From positions 1 to 5,485 of the forward strand of contig CAIUDS010000584.1 in the NCBI GenBank assembly GCA_903897985.1: a stretch of DNA of 5,485 nucleotides. The letters are read 5' to 3'. This document shows positions 1 to 5,485 of the stretch, piece by piece (position 1 is the first letter of the stretch; each line of letters opens with the position of its first letter). The notes under the pieces are model-generated. The model was not told the DNA's origin. It saw nothing but the letters and a program-made list of their open reading frames with translations, and did not search any database. Source of the stretch: an uncultured delta proteobacterium. Its GTDB lineage: Bacteria > RBG-13-61-14 > DRUE01. The translations under genes were made by a program, and so were the position numbers.

Positions 1-363
1 CTGTCCTTTCATCCGCTGGCCTGGACCCCGGTCTGCGCCATGCAGATGAAGAGCCTGGAGGAAAACAAAAAGGAATTCGAAAAACTCAATGTGGTGCCGC
101 TGGGCGTGAGTGTGGATTCCTCTCCCTCCAAGGCGGCCTGGGCCAAGGATTTGGGGATCAAGGATGTGCAACTGGTGGCTGATTTTTGGCCCCACGGCGG
201 CCTGGCCAAGCAACTGGGGCTGTTCCGCGAGCAGGACGGCATTTCCGAACGCGCCAATGTGTTGATTGATGAAAACGGCAAGGTCGCCTGGATCAAGGTT
301 TATCCGATCCATGAGCTTCCGAACCTCAAGGAAGTTTTGGAGGCGATCACGGACAAGCGATAA
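1..363 (+). CDS. Peroxiredoxin, AhpE-like 1-Cys type (5' truncated by window edge)
   Basis: This is the C-terminal 120 residues of a thioredoxin-fold peroxidase that reduces H2O2, organic peroxides or peroxynitrite in the cytoplasm. The reading frame is open from base 1, so the start and roughly the first 35 residues lie outside the window. The fragment begins just before the active site. Pro5, Thr9 and Cys12 (fragment numbering) form the PxxxTxxC motif, with Cys12 as peroxidatic cysteine, and Arg84 in 'ISER' fits the conserved active-site arginine about 72 residues later. The block DFWPHGG...FREQDGISER closely resembles my memory of mycobacterial AhpE (DFWPHGA...NEQAGIANR). Cys12 is the only cysteine visible, so the protein is probably 1-Cys and would need an external thiol reductant, although the missing N-terminus could hold another cysteine. 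The gene ends in TAA and converges on the porin gene. Family assignment is firm; the AhpE subtype is an inference. Confidence 0.9.
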   Translation: MSFHPLAWTPVCAMQMKSLEENKKEFEKLNVVPLGVSVDSSPSKAAWAKDLGIKDVQLVADFWPHGGLAKQLGLFREQDGISERANVLIDENGKVAWIKVYPIHELPNLKEVLEAITDKR

Positions 364-374
364 TTGCCGCAACC

Positions 375-410
375 AAGACCAGTTCGATTTCCCCTGGAAA
401 AGCTGGTTTT
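375..410 (+). terminator. Possible weak intrinsic terminator of the peroxiredoxin gene
   Basis: Twelve bases after the TAA, ACCAG (378-382) pairs with CTGGT (403-407). Inside this, TTTCC (388-392) pairs with GGAAA (396-400) around a 3-nt loop, with an asymmetric internal loop between the two stems. The 3' side runs into TTTT (407-410), which can also pair with AAG/A upstream. The stem is short and interrupted, so this is only a candidate. A second weak option is CGGCC (456-460) with GGCCG (472-476), followed by a T-rich stretch. No better + strand terminator is visible before the convergent porin terminator. Confidence 0.3.
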
Positions 411-550
411 CAGTTGTGCCGGCGCTCGATGCCCCGAAAGAGGAAATCAAAGTCACGGCCTGATCCGAGCGGGCCGGCCTTTCTTCAAAGAGCCGCGGCA
501 TGGGGACTGAAACCTCCTTCGCCAATCCCTCTTCGCTTATCGCTCTTCCC

Positions 551-584
551 AAAAAGAACCGGCCGGCCCCTCGGGGCCGGCCGG
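551..584 (-). terminator. Strong rho-independent terminator of the porin gene
   Basis: Read on the minus strand, CCGGCCGGCCCC (584-573) and GGGGCCGGCCGG (570-559) form a perfect GC-only inverted repeat of 12 bp separated by 2 nt (in practice about 11 pairs with a tetraloop). It is followed directly by TTCTTTTT (558-551). The hairpin starts about 22 nt after the porin TGA, as expected for an intrinsic terminator. There is no T-tract on the + strand side, so it should act in one direction only. The arms contain repeated CCGG units and can also fold in shifted registers. Confidence 0.92.
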
Positions 585-605
585 CTGCAATCGGCAATAA
601 TCAGA

Positions 606-1757
606 TCACAGCATGTCGAGTTCCATCATGATCGAGAACTCATTGATGTTGGGATAATCAACTCCATCCGGCTCCTCGGGGATCTTCCACACATAGTTCA
701 TTCCGAGGGTGGTGTTGTCGTTGATCAGGTAGTTGACGCCGATGGTGTGCCACTGCTCGGTGTCTATATCCCTGGCAGCATCAGAATCGATGTTCTGGTA
801 ATCAATGAAGTCATAGCGATAGACCACTTCAAGGGAACTGAAGCGTCCGCCCACCAAGCCATACCAACCAAACTGGTTCACATTATCCTGATCAAGCGCA
901 TCCTGAATCTGATCCTGGGGAGTCCAGGTCTTGTTCACATACTCGGCGCCCAGGAAGAATTTGTCCGCATTGTAAAGCGCGCCCAATCCCCATCCGGCCA
1001 GGTCCGAGGAATCCGGCTCGTCCCCGTTGATATCCGAGGATTCGCCGAAATAATAGGCCCGAGCCATCAGTTTGCCAGGGCCGACCTCTCCATTGTAACC
1101 AAGGGACACGATGCCGCCCTTTTCCTTGTCAGCCTCGGTCAGCATGTCATTTCCGCCGGCAAGCGAATTCAAACCTTGCAGCTCGCCATTGTAATAGGTG
1201 TAGGTAAGGTTGACGCCGCTGAAGTTGATGTCAAGGCCCGCGCCGGTCTGCCAACTGGGAAGCGGAATCATCAGCGGAATCGCCGTCCCCTTGGCTATCA
1301 GCAGGGGAGCATTGTACCCGCCCGTGATCATCAGGGGAGCCTGGTTCAGGTGCAGGATTTTGATCATGTGCGGAGCATTGGCCAAGGCGGTCGGAAGCAA
1401 TTGCCGTCCCACGATGATTCCAACCTGGTCAATCGGCTTCCATTCCACATTAGCATCCAGAAGAGTGGCTGTACCAGATGTGCCAAGAACCAGAGCCTCG
1501 TTGATCTTCCAGGTCACCTTGTCGCCCACTTTCCCGGAAAGCCCCAGAATCACATTCTCGACGTTGAAGGTCTCATAACCCTGCCAGTAAACATCGTTCG
1601 AATCCGGATTGTTGTTCGACTCGGCCGAATACCGGTAACCGGTATCAATGTGCACGCCCAGCTTGATGGCGCCCGCTCCGGCTTCCACCTGGGCATACAG
1701 CCCAACCGGAATCGCCAGAAGCGTCAAAATTGCAAAAATTCCCAATAGTTTCTTCAT
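606..1757 (-). CDS. Outer-membrane beta-barrel porin, OprO/OprP (Porin_O_P)-like
   Basis: The 383-residue protein is predicted to be exported and inserted in the outer membrane as a channel for small, perhaps anionic, solutes. Residues 1-22 form a typical Sec signal peptide (MKK, a hydrophobic core, cleavage likely after Ala22). The mature part has no cysteine and consists of alternating aromatic/hydrophobic and polar strands separated by Asp/Asn/Gly-rich loops. Residues 100-124 (DANVEWKP...VGRQLLPTAL) resemble the family's conserved 'DAY.EY...GR.K.P' segment. Residues 305-358 (strand, Asp-rich loop, HTIGVNYLINDNTTLGMNYVW) match the usual C-terminal barrel strands. The last residue is Leu, not the common Phe. 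ATG1757 is chosen because AAGGAGG lies 9 nt upstream (1773-1767) and the signal peptide starts there. A hydrophobic threefold repeat interrupts the barrel (see separate entry). The gene follows a two-component system on the same strand. Barrel assignment is confident; substrate is unknown. Confidence 0.82.
   Translation of the reverse strand: MKKLLGIFAILTLLAIPVGLYAQVEAGAGAIKLGVHIDTGYRYSAESNNNPDSNDVYWQGYETFNVENVILGLSGKVGDKVTWKINEALVLGTSGTATLLDANVEWKPIDQVGIIVGRQLLPTALANAPHMIKILHLNQAPLMITGGYNAPLLIAKGTAIPLMIPLPSWQTGAGLDINFSGVNLTYTYYNGELQGLNSLAGGNDMLTEADKEKGGIVSLGYNGEVGPGKLMARAYYFGESSDINGDEPDSSDLAGWGLGALYNADKFFLGAEYVNKTWTPQDQIQDALDQDNVNQFGWYGLVGGRFSSLEVVYRYDFIDYQNIDSDAARDIDTEQWHTIGVNYLINDNTTLGMNYVWKIPEEPDGVDYPNINEFSIMMELDML
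1248..1337 (-). repeat. Threefold 30-bp (decapeptide) tandem repeat within the porin gene
   Basis: Porin residues 141-170 contain three consecutive 10-residue units starting PLMI (141), PLLI (151) and PLMI (161). The residue before each is Ala, Ala and Ile. At DNA level on the + strand the corresponding stretches read ATCATCAGGGGAGCC, ATCAGCAGGGGAGCA and ATCATCAGCGGAATC at 30-bp spacing, so the similarity extends to nucleotides and suggests an old tandem duplication. The units are far more hydrophobic than the surrounding barrel strands. Confidence 0.7.
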
Positions 1758-1868
1758 TTCTCTCGTCCTCCTTGCTTATTATTTTTTTCTCTTGCTCTTT
1801 CTCTAACTCCAGTTTCCACTTTTCCTCTTTAGAGCCTCCACATCTATCTATCCATTTCAGCTGTCCCT

Positions 1869-1935
1869 GGCAATCTGTCTTCGCCCGCGACTTTTCCCCA
1901 TGCCTCAACCTCAGATTCCTTATTTACAGATTGCC
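1869..1935 (-). repeat. 10-bp inverted repeat in the porin leader
   Basis: On the minus strand GGCAATCTGT (1935-1926) is the exact reverse complement of ACAGATTGCC (1878-1869), with 47 nt between. In RNA this could close a stem with a large, A/G-rich loop; in DNA it could be paired half-sites. The pairing stops cleanly at 10 bp on both sides. Confidence 0.6.
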
Positions 1936-2038
1936 TTCGGAAACAGGATATCTTCCTGCTCCCATCTCTCAAGATCCCAATGTCTCCTTTTTTCCTACTA
2001 TCACCCCCCTTTTTGTTCCGATCCTGGACTTCCCTTTT

Positions 2039-2047
2039 ATTATACCA
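2039..2047 (-). promoter_or_regulatory. Candidate extended -10 promoter for the porin gene
   Basis: The minus strand reads TGGTATAAT (2047-2039): a consensus TATAAT with the TGn extension typical of sigma-70-type extended -10 promoters. It lies in an AT-rich stretch. The -35 region is poor (AGCTGG at 17-nt spacing), which an extended -10 can tolerate. Transcription would start near 2032, giving a leader of about 275 nt before the porin ATG. The match is exact, but promoter use in this organism is inferred. Confidence 0.6.
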
Positions 2048-2108
2048 ACTTACTATTAAAACCAGCTTAAAATACCATTAGAATTTTCTTACCAAAAATC
2101 CCGGCCCC

Positions 2109-3176
2109 TCACAACAGAAACCGCACTTTAAAGGTCGTGCCGCTCTCCGGTCCGACCCGGCTTTCCACATCAATGTCTCCATTATGCGCATTTGCGATTT
2201 GTTTGCAAATGCTCAACCCCAAGCCGTAGCCTTTGCTCGCCAATCTCTTGGCCTCGCCCCCGCGGTAGAAGGGTTCGAAGATATAAGGAAGCTCTTCGGG
2301 CGGGATGCCAATGCCCTGATCTCTGATCACTGCCCAGGCCTCCTTCTCTCCCCTGCGCAAAATCAAATCAATCCTTCCGCCGGTTGGGGAATATTGTATC
2401 GCATTTTCAATCAAATTTGCAAATAGCTGTTTAATCCGATGTTCGTCAATTTCTATAATTATGCCATTTTCGGCATCTATTGTCAAGTCCGTGCCTTTCT
2501 TGGCTGCCAATTTCGCGTAATCCGAATGCAACCCGGTCAAAATCTGGCTCAGGTTTGCCGGCCGGAAAACCATTCTCAGGTCCCCGGCTTCAGCCTTGCT
2601 CACGGTCAGCAGGTCTTCCACCAACCGGCTGATCCGGTCAACTTCCTCCAGGTTCGACTGCAGGATCTCCTGGTATTCCTCCACCGGCCGCGGCCGCAGC
2701 AACGCAACCTCCATGTCCCCCCTGAGGATGGTCAGCGGAGTCCTTAAATCATGAGAAATCGCCCCGATCAACCGCCGTTGTTTTTCCAGCCGCTCGTCGG
2801 AATGGTCCAGCAGTCGGTTCAGGAGCAGGCCGGTCTTGCCCAGGTCGTCATCCGGCCGGTCGAAATACACCCGGTTCCGGGTTTGCTCTTCCGCCAGGCC
2901 GGAAAGACAGGTTACGATCTCCCCGAACTCGCTTTTCCGGATCAGGATCATCGCCCGGATTCCGGCCAGGAGAAAGCCCGAAAACAGAAGCAGGGCCAGG
3001 ACTTTTACCCACCAGAACCCGGCATAGACCAGAATGCCCGCGCCGGCGCCGGCCAGCAACTCGACCAGAATAACTACGAATACCAGGAGCCGAACCCGAT
3101 TGACGGTCAAGCGGTGCCCGCCGATTCCGGCCAGCCAGCGGGTTTTAAGCACAAGTCTGGGTCTGGTTCTCTCCAT
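2109..3176 (-). CDS. Two-component sensor histidine kinase, short intramembrane-sensing type
   Basis: The 355-residue inner-membrane kinase autophosphorylates on histidine and passes phosphate to the adjacent regulator. A basic N-terminus (1-28) precedes two membrane helices (about 30-52 and 55-79) separated by only a few residues, so there is almost no extracytoplasmic sensor domain. Residues about 109-135 (DDDLGKTGLLLNRLLDHS) look like the second half of a HAMP linker. The dimerisation domain carries the H-box SHDLRTPLT (141-149, His142). The ATPase domain has the N-box NLIENAIQYS (254-263, Asn258), G1 DQGIGIP (286-292), F-box FEPFYR (300-305) and G2 GYGLGLS (316-322), so all catalytic motifs are intact. 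The gene starts 21 nt after the regulator stop. An in-frame TGA three codons upstream rules out a longer form, and no clear Shine-Dalgarno precedes the ATG, suggesting translational coupling. The stimulus is unknown. Confidence 0.95.
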   Translation of the reverse strand: MERTRPRLVLKTRWLAGIGGHRLTVNRVRLLVFVVILVELLAGAGAGILVYAGFWWVKVLALLLFSGFLLAGIRAMILIRKSEFGEIVTCLSGLAEEQTRNRVYFDRPDDDLGKTGLLLNRLLDHSDERLEKQRRLIGAISHDLRTPLTILRGDMEVALLRPRPVEEYQEILQSNLEEVDRISRLVEDLLTVSKAEAGDLRMVFRPANLSQILTGLHSDYAKLAAKKGTDLTIDAENGIIIEIDEHRIKQLFANLIENAIQYSPTGGRIDLILRRGEKEAWAVIRDQGIGIPPEELPYIFEPFYRGGEAKRLASKGYGLGLSICKQIANAHNGDIDVESRVGPESGTTFKVRFLL

Positions 3177-3197
3177 GGGATTTCAGGGTGCCACGGC

Positions 3198-3902
3198 TCA
3201 GGATTTGGTTTCGGCTTTTTCCTCCGCCTCTTTGGGAAGCTTGAGCACATAGCCGATCCCGCGCACGGTTTGGATCAGCTTGGGCTCGAAGTCCCGGTCA
3301 ACTTTATTGCGTAAATAATTGATATACACATCTATCACATTGGAAAAGGTGTCAAAGGTGTAGTCCCAGACATGCTCGGAGAGCTGGGTGCGGGAAAGGA
3401 TCTTGCCGGCGTTGATCATGAAATATTCGAGCAGGGCGTATTCGCGGTTGGTCAGCTTGATCTCCTTGCCGCTCCGAGTCACTTCCCGCGAGACCGTGTC
3501 CAGGACCAGATCCCCGATCATGAGCTTGACCGGGGAGAGCGCTTCGCCGCGGCGGAGCAGCGCCCGGATCCGGGCCAGAAGCTCGTTGAAGGCGAAGGGC
3601 TTGGCCAAATAATCGTCCGCGCCGGCATCCAGGCCCATTACTTTGTCGTCCACCGAGTCCTTGGCGGAAAGGATCAGGATGGGCGCCCGGATCTTGGTTT
3701 GCCGGAGTTCCTTGCAAACCTCCAGCCCGCTTTTCCGGGGCAGGATCAAATCGAGCACGATCAAATCATAATCCTCGGATTCGGCCGCGTAGATGCCCTC
3801 TTCGCCGTCCTTCGCAAGGTCAACCGAGTACCCGGCCTCTTCCAGCCCGCGCTTGATGAAACTGGCTACCTTCTTCTCATCTTCTATGACCAGGATCCTC
3901 AT
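3198..3902 (-). CDS. OmpR/PhoB-family response regulator, CusR-like
   Basis: The 234-residue cytoplasmic transcription factor is the partner of the downstream kinase. The receiver domain (1-118) has the acidic pair Glu7/Asp8, phospho-acceptor Asp51 in VLDLILP, switch Ser79 and Lys101 in AKPF. The winged-helix DNA-binding domain spans about 125-222, with the recognition region SNVIDVYINYLRNKVD and the terminal hairpin TVRGIGYVLK. The phrasing MRILVIEDEKKVASFIKRGL and HVWDYTFDTFSNVIDV is characteristic of the CusR/CopR branch often linked to metal or envelope responses, but that is similarity from memory and not proof of a metal signal. A Lys/Glu-rich tail (223-234) follows the domain. ATG3902 fits the family N-terminus, with AAGGGG (3915-3910) 7 nt upstream as Shine-Dalgarno. 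The gene is first in a two-gene operon with the kinase and lies 91 nt after the aminopeptidase stop. Phosphorylation should activate it; target genes are unknown, with the porin the obvious candidate. Confidence 0.96.
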   Translation of the reverse strand: MRILVIEDEKKVASFIKRGLEEAGYSVDLAKDGEEGIYAAESEDYDLIVLDLILPRKSGLEVCKELRQTKIRAPILILSAKDSVDDKVMGLDAGADDYLAKPFAFNELLARIRALLRRGEALSPVKLMIGDLVLDTVSREVTRSGKEIKLTNREYALLEYFMINAGKILSRTQLSEHVWDYTFDTFSNVIDVYINYLRNKVDRDFEPKLIQTVRGIGYVLKLPKEAEEKAETKS

Positions 3903-3915
3903 TCCCTTGCCCCTT

Positions 3916-3944
3916 ATTTAATAATTCCGGCGGTTACTTGTCAA
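3916..3944 (-). promoter_or_regulatory. Candidate sigma-70-type promoter for the regulator-kinase operon
   Basis: The minus strand has a perfect -35 TTGACA (3944-3939). The -10 is either TTAAAT (3921-3916, 17-nt spacer, 4/6 match) or TATTAA (3923-3918, 15-nt spacer, 4/6). Either choice would put the transcription start at about 3909-3911, inside or next to the Shine-Dalgarno AAGGGG. The transcript would then be nearly leaderless, which weakens the call. The -35 is embedded in the palindrome ACTTG-T-CAAGT (3936-3946), a possible operator. Confidence 0.4.
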
Positions 3945-3946
3945 GT

Positions 3947-3982
3947 GGCAAACCGGCAAACGCATTTTCTCATGTTCTCATG
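3947..3982. repeat. Two short tandem repeats upstream of the regulator gene
   Basis: On the + strand GGCAAACC-GGCAAACG (3947-3962) is a tandem 8-mer with 7 of 8 bases identical, and TTCTCATG-TTCTCATG (3967-3982) is a perfect tandem 8-mer; four bases (3963-3966) separate them. They sit just upstream of the candidate -35, where an activator of the regulator operon would bind. Their role as binding sites is inference. Confidence 0.45.
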
Positions 3983-3993
3983 ATCTCCCGCTC

Positions 3994-5469
3994 TCACGCC
4001 CCCTTGCCCAAGTCTTCCAGGTATCTCACCAGCAATCTCAGGCCCTTCCCGGTCGGACCTCTCCCCAAATACGGATGCGCGTCCTCCGACCAGTCCGTGC
4101 CCGCGATGTCCAGGTGCGCCCAGGGAACCGCTTTCACGAACTTTTTCAAAAACACCCCGCCGACGATGGTCCCGGCCTCGCGGCCCCAGTGGCCGTTCTT
4201 CAGGTCCGCGACCTCGCTCTTGATCAGGTCCAGGTAATCGTCCCAGGTCGGCAGAATCCAGCACCTTTCTCCGGACTTGGCCCCGGCCTCGCTGACCTTG
4301 GCCAATAGCCCCTCGTCGTTGCCCATCAGGCAGATCGCAAACCGGCCCAGCACGATTTTCGCCGCCCCCGTGAGCGTGGCCACATCCAGCATCTGGCCGG
4401 CCCCAAGCTTTTGCGCGTGATAAAGCCCGTCGGCCAGGATCAGCCTCCCTTCCGCGTCCGTGCTCATCACCTCCACCGTGGTCCCGTCGGCATACCGGAT
4501 GATGTCCCCCGGCCGCTGCGCCCCGCCGCCCGGCATGTTCTCCGCCAGCGGGATCACCCCCGCCAGGTTCAGCTTCAATTTCAGCCGCGCCGCCGACTTC
4601 ATGGCCGAAAGCACCACCGCGGCCCCGGTCATGTCCCCTTTCATCTGCTCCATGCCCTGGGGCGTCTTGAGGGAAATGCCGCCCGTGTCAAAGGTCACGC
4701 CCTTGCCGATCAGGGCGATCAAAGGCCGGTCCTTGCCCGCGCCGTTGTACCTGAGCTCGAGCAGCCGCGGCGGCCGCCGGCTGCCCCGGCCCACCATCAG
4801 CAGGCCGTTATAGCCCATCCGGGCCAAAGCCCGTTCGTCATAAACCTTGAGCTTAAGCCCGAATTTCCGGGCGGCTATTCTTGCTTCCTGCGCGAAACTC
4901 TCCGGATAAAGATTGAACCCCGGCCGGTTGATCAGGTCCCGCGCATGACCGTGTTCCTCGCCCACCACCGTCGCGCTGTTCAAGGCCTTTGCGAGCTTCT
5001 CCCGCGGCCCGAGCAGCCAGACTTCATAGTCGCGCTTCTTCTCCGCCTTCTTGAACTCGCAATATTTATAATTGGCAAGCCAGCACACCTCGCCCACGGC
5101 CCGGGCCGCTTCTTCCCAGCTTAACCCGCTTTGCTCCGGAGGGGGCAGCTCGATTTCGATCCGTTTGACCCGATAGCGCGAAATCCTTTTCCATCCCGCG
5201 GCCACCGCCTCGCGCAGGACCTCGGCGCTGAATTGCTCGGACTTGCCCAGCCCGAGCAAAACCGCGAACCCGGATTTGCCCTCGGGCAAAACCAGCAGTT
5301 CGCAATCCCGCCGCCCGGCCTTGAACCCGCTCTTGAGGACCCGGCTCAGCCCGCCCCGGCTTTGCCGCTCAATTTCCTTGGCCAGGCCCTTAAGCTCTTT
5401 GCCGTCCTGAAACAAAAAAATGAAAACCGCGTCCGGCTTGCCCGGACAGCTTCCCGCAAATAACTTCAT
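3994..5469 (-). CDS. pepA: Leucyl aminopeptidase, peptidase family M17
   Basis: The 491-residue cytosolic exopeptidase removes N-terminal residues from peptides with two catalytic metal ions and in this family works as a hexamer. The less conserved N-terminal domain covers about 1-160, and the catalytic domain starts near EEHGHARDLINRPG (171-184). Metal ligands are Lys256 and Asp261 (GKGVTFDTGG), Asp279 (KGDMTG), and Asp338 and Glu340 in the family signature STDAEGR (336-342). Catalytic Lys268 and Arg342 are present. All keep the spacing of E. coli PepA with a constant offset of 14, so the active site is intact and the length is usual. WAHLDIAGT (450-458) near the C-terminus is also typical. 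ATG5469 has AAGGAG (5481-5476) 6 nt upstream. The promoter lies beyond the window edge. No terminator is visible before the regulator gene 91 nt downstream, so partial co-transcription is possible. In some bacteria PepA also binds DNA; nothing here tests that. Confidence 0.97.
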   Translation of the reverse strand: MKLFAGSCPGKPDAVFIFLFQDGKELKGLAKEIERQSRGGLSRVLKSGFKAGRRDCELLVLPEGKSGFAVLLGLGKSEQFSAEVLREAVAAGWKRISRYRVKRIEIELPPPEQSGLSWEEAARAVGEVCWLANYKYCEFKKAEKKRDYEVWLLGPREKLAKALNSATVVGEEHGHARDLINRPGFNLYPESFAQEARIAARKFGLKLKVYDERALARMGYNGLLMVGRGSRRPPRLLELRYNGAGKDRPLIALIGKGVTFDTGGISLKTPQGMEQMKGDMTGAAVVLSAMKSAARLKLKLNLAGVIPLAENMPGGGAQRPGDIIRYADGTTVEVMSTDAEGRLILADGLYHAQKLGAGQMLDVATLTGAAKIVLGRFAICLMGNDEGLLAKVSEAGAKSGERCWILPTWDDYLDLIKSEVADLKNGHWGREAGTIVGGVFLKKFVKAVPWAHLDIAGTDWSEDAHPYLGRGPTGKGLRLLVRYLEDLGKGA

Positions 5470-5485
5470 TTAGCTCTCCTTCCTA

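Larger units (their letters stand above)
1758..2108 (-). other. 351-base gap: probable porin promoter and long untranslated leader
   Basis: No convincing gene lies here on either strand. The minus strand is purine-rich and the region is visibly more AT-rich than the flanking genes near 2035-2100. It holds a candidate promoter (2039-2047), an inverted repeat (arms 1869-1878 and 1926-1935), a small 5-bp hairpin CAGGA/TCCTG (1944-1958), and the porin Shine-Dalgarno AAGGAGG (1773-1767). If the promoter call is right, the porin transcript has a leader of about 275 nt. No strong hairpin-plus-U-tract terminator follows the kinase stop at 2109, only a T-run (2098-2094) after a GC-rich stretch, so read-through from the regulator operon into the porin is possible. 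No known riboswitch class was recognised. Confidence 0.6.

Noticed and set aside
456..484. GGCCGGCC-containing stem followed by TTTCTT as an alternative peroxiredoxin terminator.
   Set aside because: It is only a 5-bp stem with an 11-nt loop, the T-run is not adjacent to the stem, and it lies nearly 100 nt after the stop; kept only as a weak alternative.
414..1748. A 444-codon open frame on the + strand antisense to the porin.
   Set aside because: It covers nearly the whole porin gene, has no recognisable domain, starts inside the peroxiredoxin downstream region and runs through the porin terminator hairpin. The opposite strand has a signal peptide, strong Shine-Dalgarno and barrel features.
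1645..1908. An 87-codon minus-strand frame overlapping the porin start.
   Set aside because: It needs a TTG start without a good ribosome site, is extremely Lys/Glu-rich because of the purine-rich leader, and continues out of frame into the porin signal peptide region.
1844..1972. Small minus-strand leader ORFs: 42 codons from TTG1972, and 13 codons from ATG1965 to TAA1924.
   Set aside because: The TTG frame has AAGGAG 11 nt upstream, but the peptide is nondescript. The ATG frame has no properly spaced Shine-Dalgarno. Neither shows a regulatory-peptide signature, so they are most likely chance.
1730..2059. A + strand open frame of 109 codons with a hydrophobic, Ser/Phe-rich start that looks like a signal peptide.
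   Set aside because: Its composition is the complement of the purine-rich leader. It starts inside the porin antisense strand, has no Shine-Dalgarno and matches no family I know.
4411..5124. A 237-codon + strand frame antisense to the aminopeptidase.
   Set aside because: It is a Pro/Arg/His-rich shadow of a GC-rich gene whose minus-strand product has a complete M17 active site.
1..5485. CRISPR arrays, tRNA or rRNA genes, insertion sequences, attachment sites, phage or defence genes.
   Set aside because: Neither strand shows direct repeats with spacers, cloverleaf sequences, transposase motifs or long terminal inverted repeats.

Overview
The window carries one partial and four complete protein genes, all from recognisable bacterial families. 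An outer-membrane beta-barrel protein with a Sec signal peptide indicates a diderm (Gram-negative-type) bacterium. Coding regions look GC-rich by eye, and several genes have good Shine-Dalgarno sequences. The proteins do not allow a confident phylum call. The partial peroxiredoxin is closest in remembered motifs to the AhpE type, which is not restricted to one phylum.

Layout from left to right: (1) the 3' part of an AhpE-like peroxiredoxin gene on the + strand (1-363). (2) A convergent intergenic stretch (364-605) with a very strong GC-rich hairpin plus U-tract that terminates the minus-strand gene, and a weaker candidate terminator for the peroxiredoxin. (3) A minus-strand outer-membrane porin-like gene (606-1757), resembling the OprO/OprP (Porin_O_P) family. 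(4) A 351-base gap (1758-2108) that appears to hold a promoter with a perfect extended -10 element and a roughly 275-nt purine-rich untranslated leader containing a 10-bp inverted repeat. (5) A minus-strand two-component system: an OmpR/CusR-type response regulator (3198-3902) followed by a histidine kinase (2109-3176). (6) A 91-base gap with a candidate promoter, an 11-nt palindrome and two short tandem repeats. (7) A complete M17 leucyl aminopeptidase gene (3994-5469) at the right edge.

The four minus-strand genes lie head to tail: aminopeptidase, regulator, kinase, porin. Regulator and kinase are only 21 nt apart and almost certainly form one operon. The porin is immediately downstream of the kinase but appears to have its own promoter and terminator. 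The simplest hypothesis is that the two-component system responds to a membrane or envelope condition and controls the porin, its own promoter, or both. The aminopeptidase and peroxiredoxin look like unrelated housekeeping or stress neighbours.

Nothing here is clearly a new biological system. The parts most worth a second look are a threefold decapeptide repeat inside the porin, the long structured leader before it, the cluster of repeats before the regulator gene, and a kinase with virtually no extracytoplasmic sensor.
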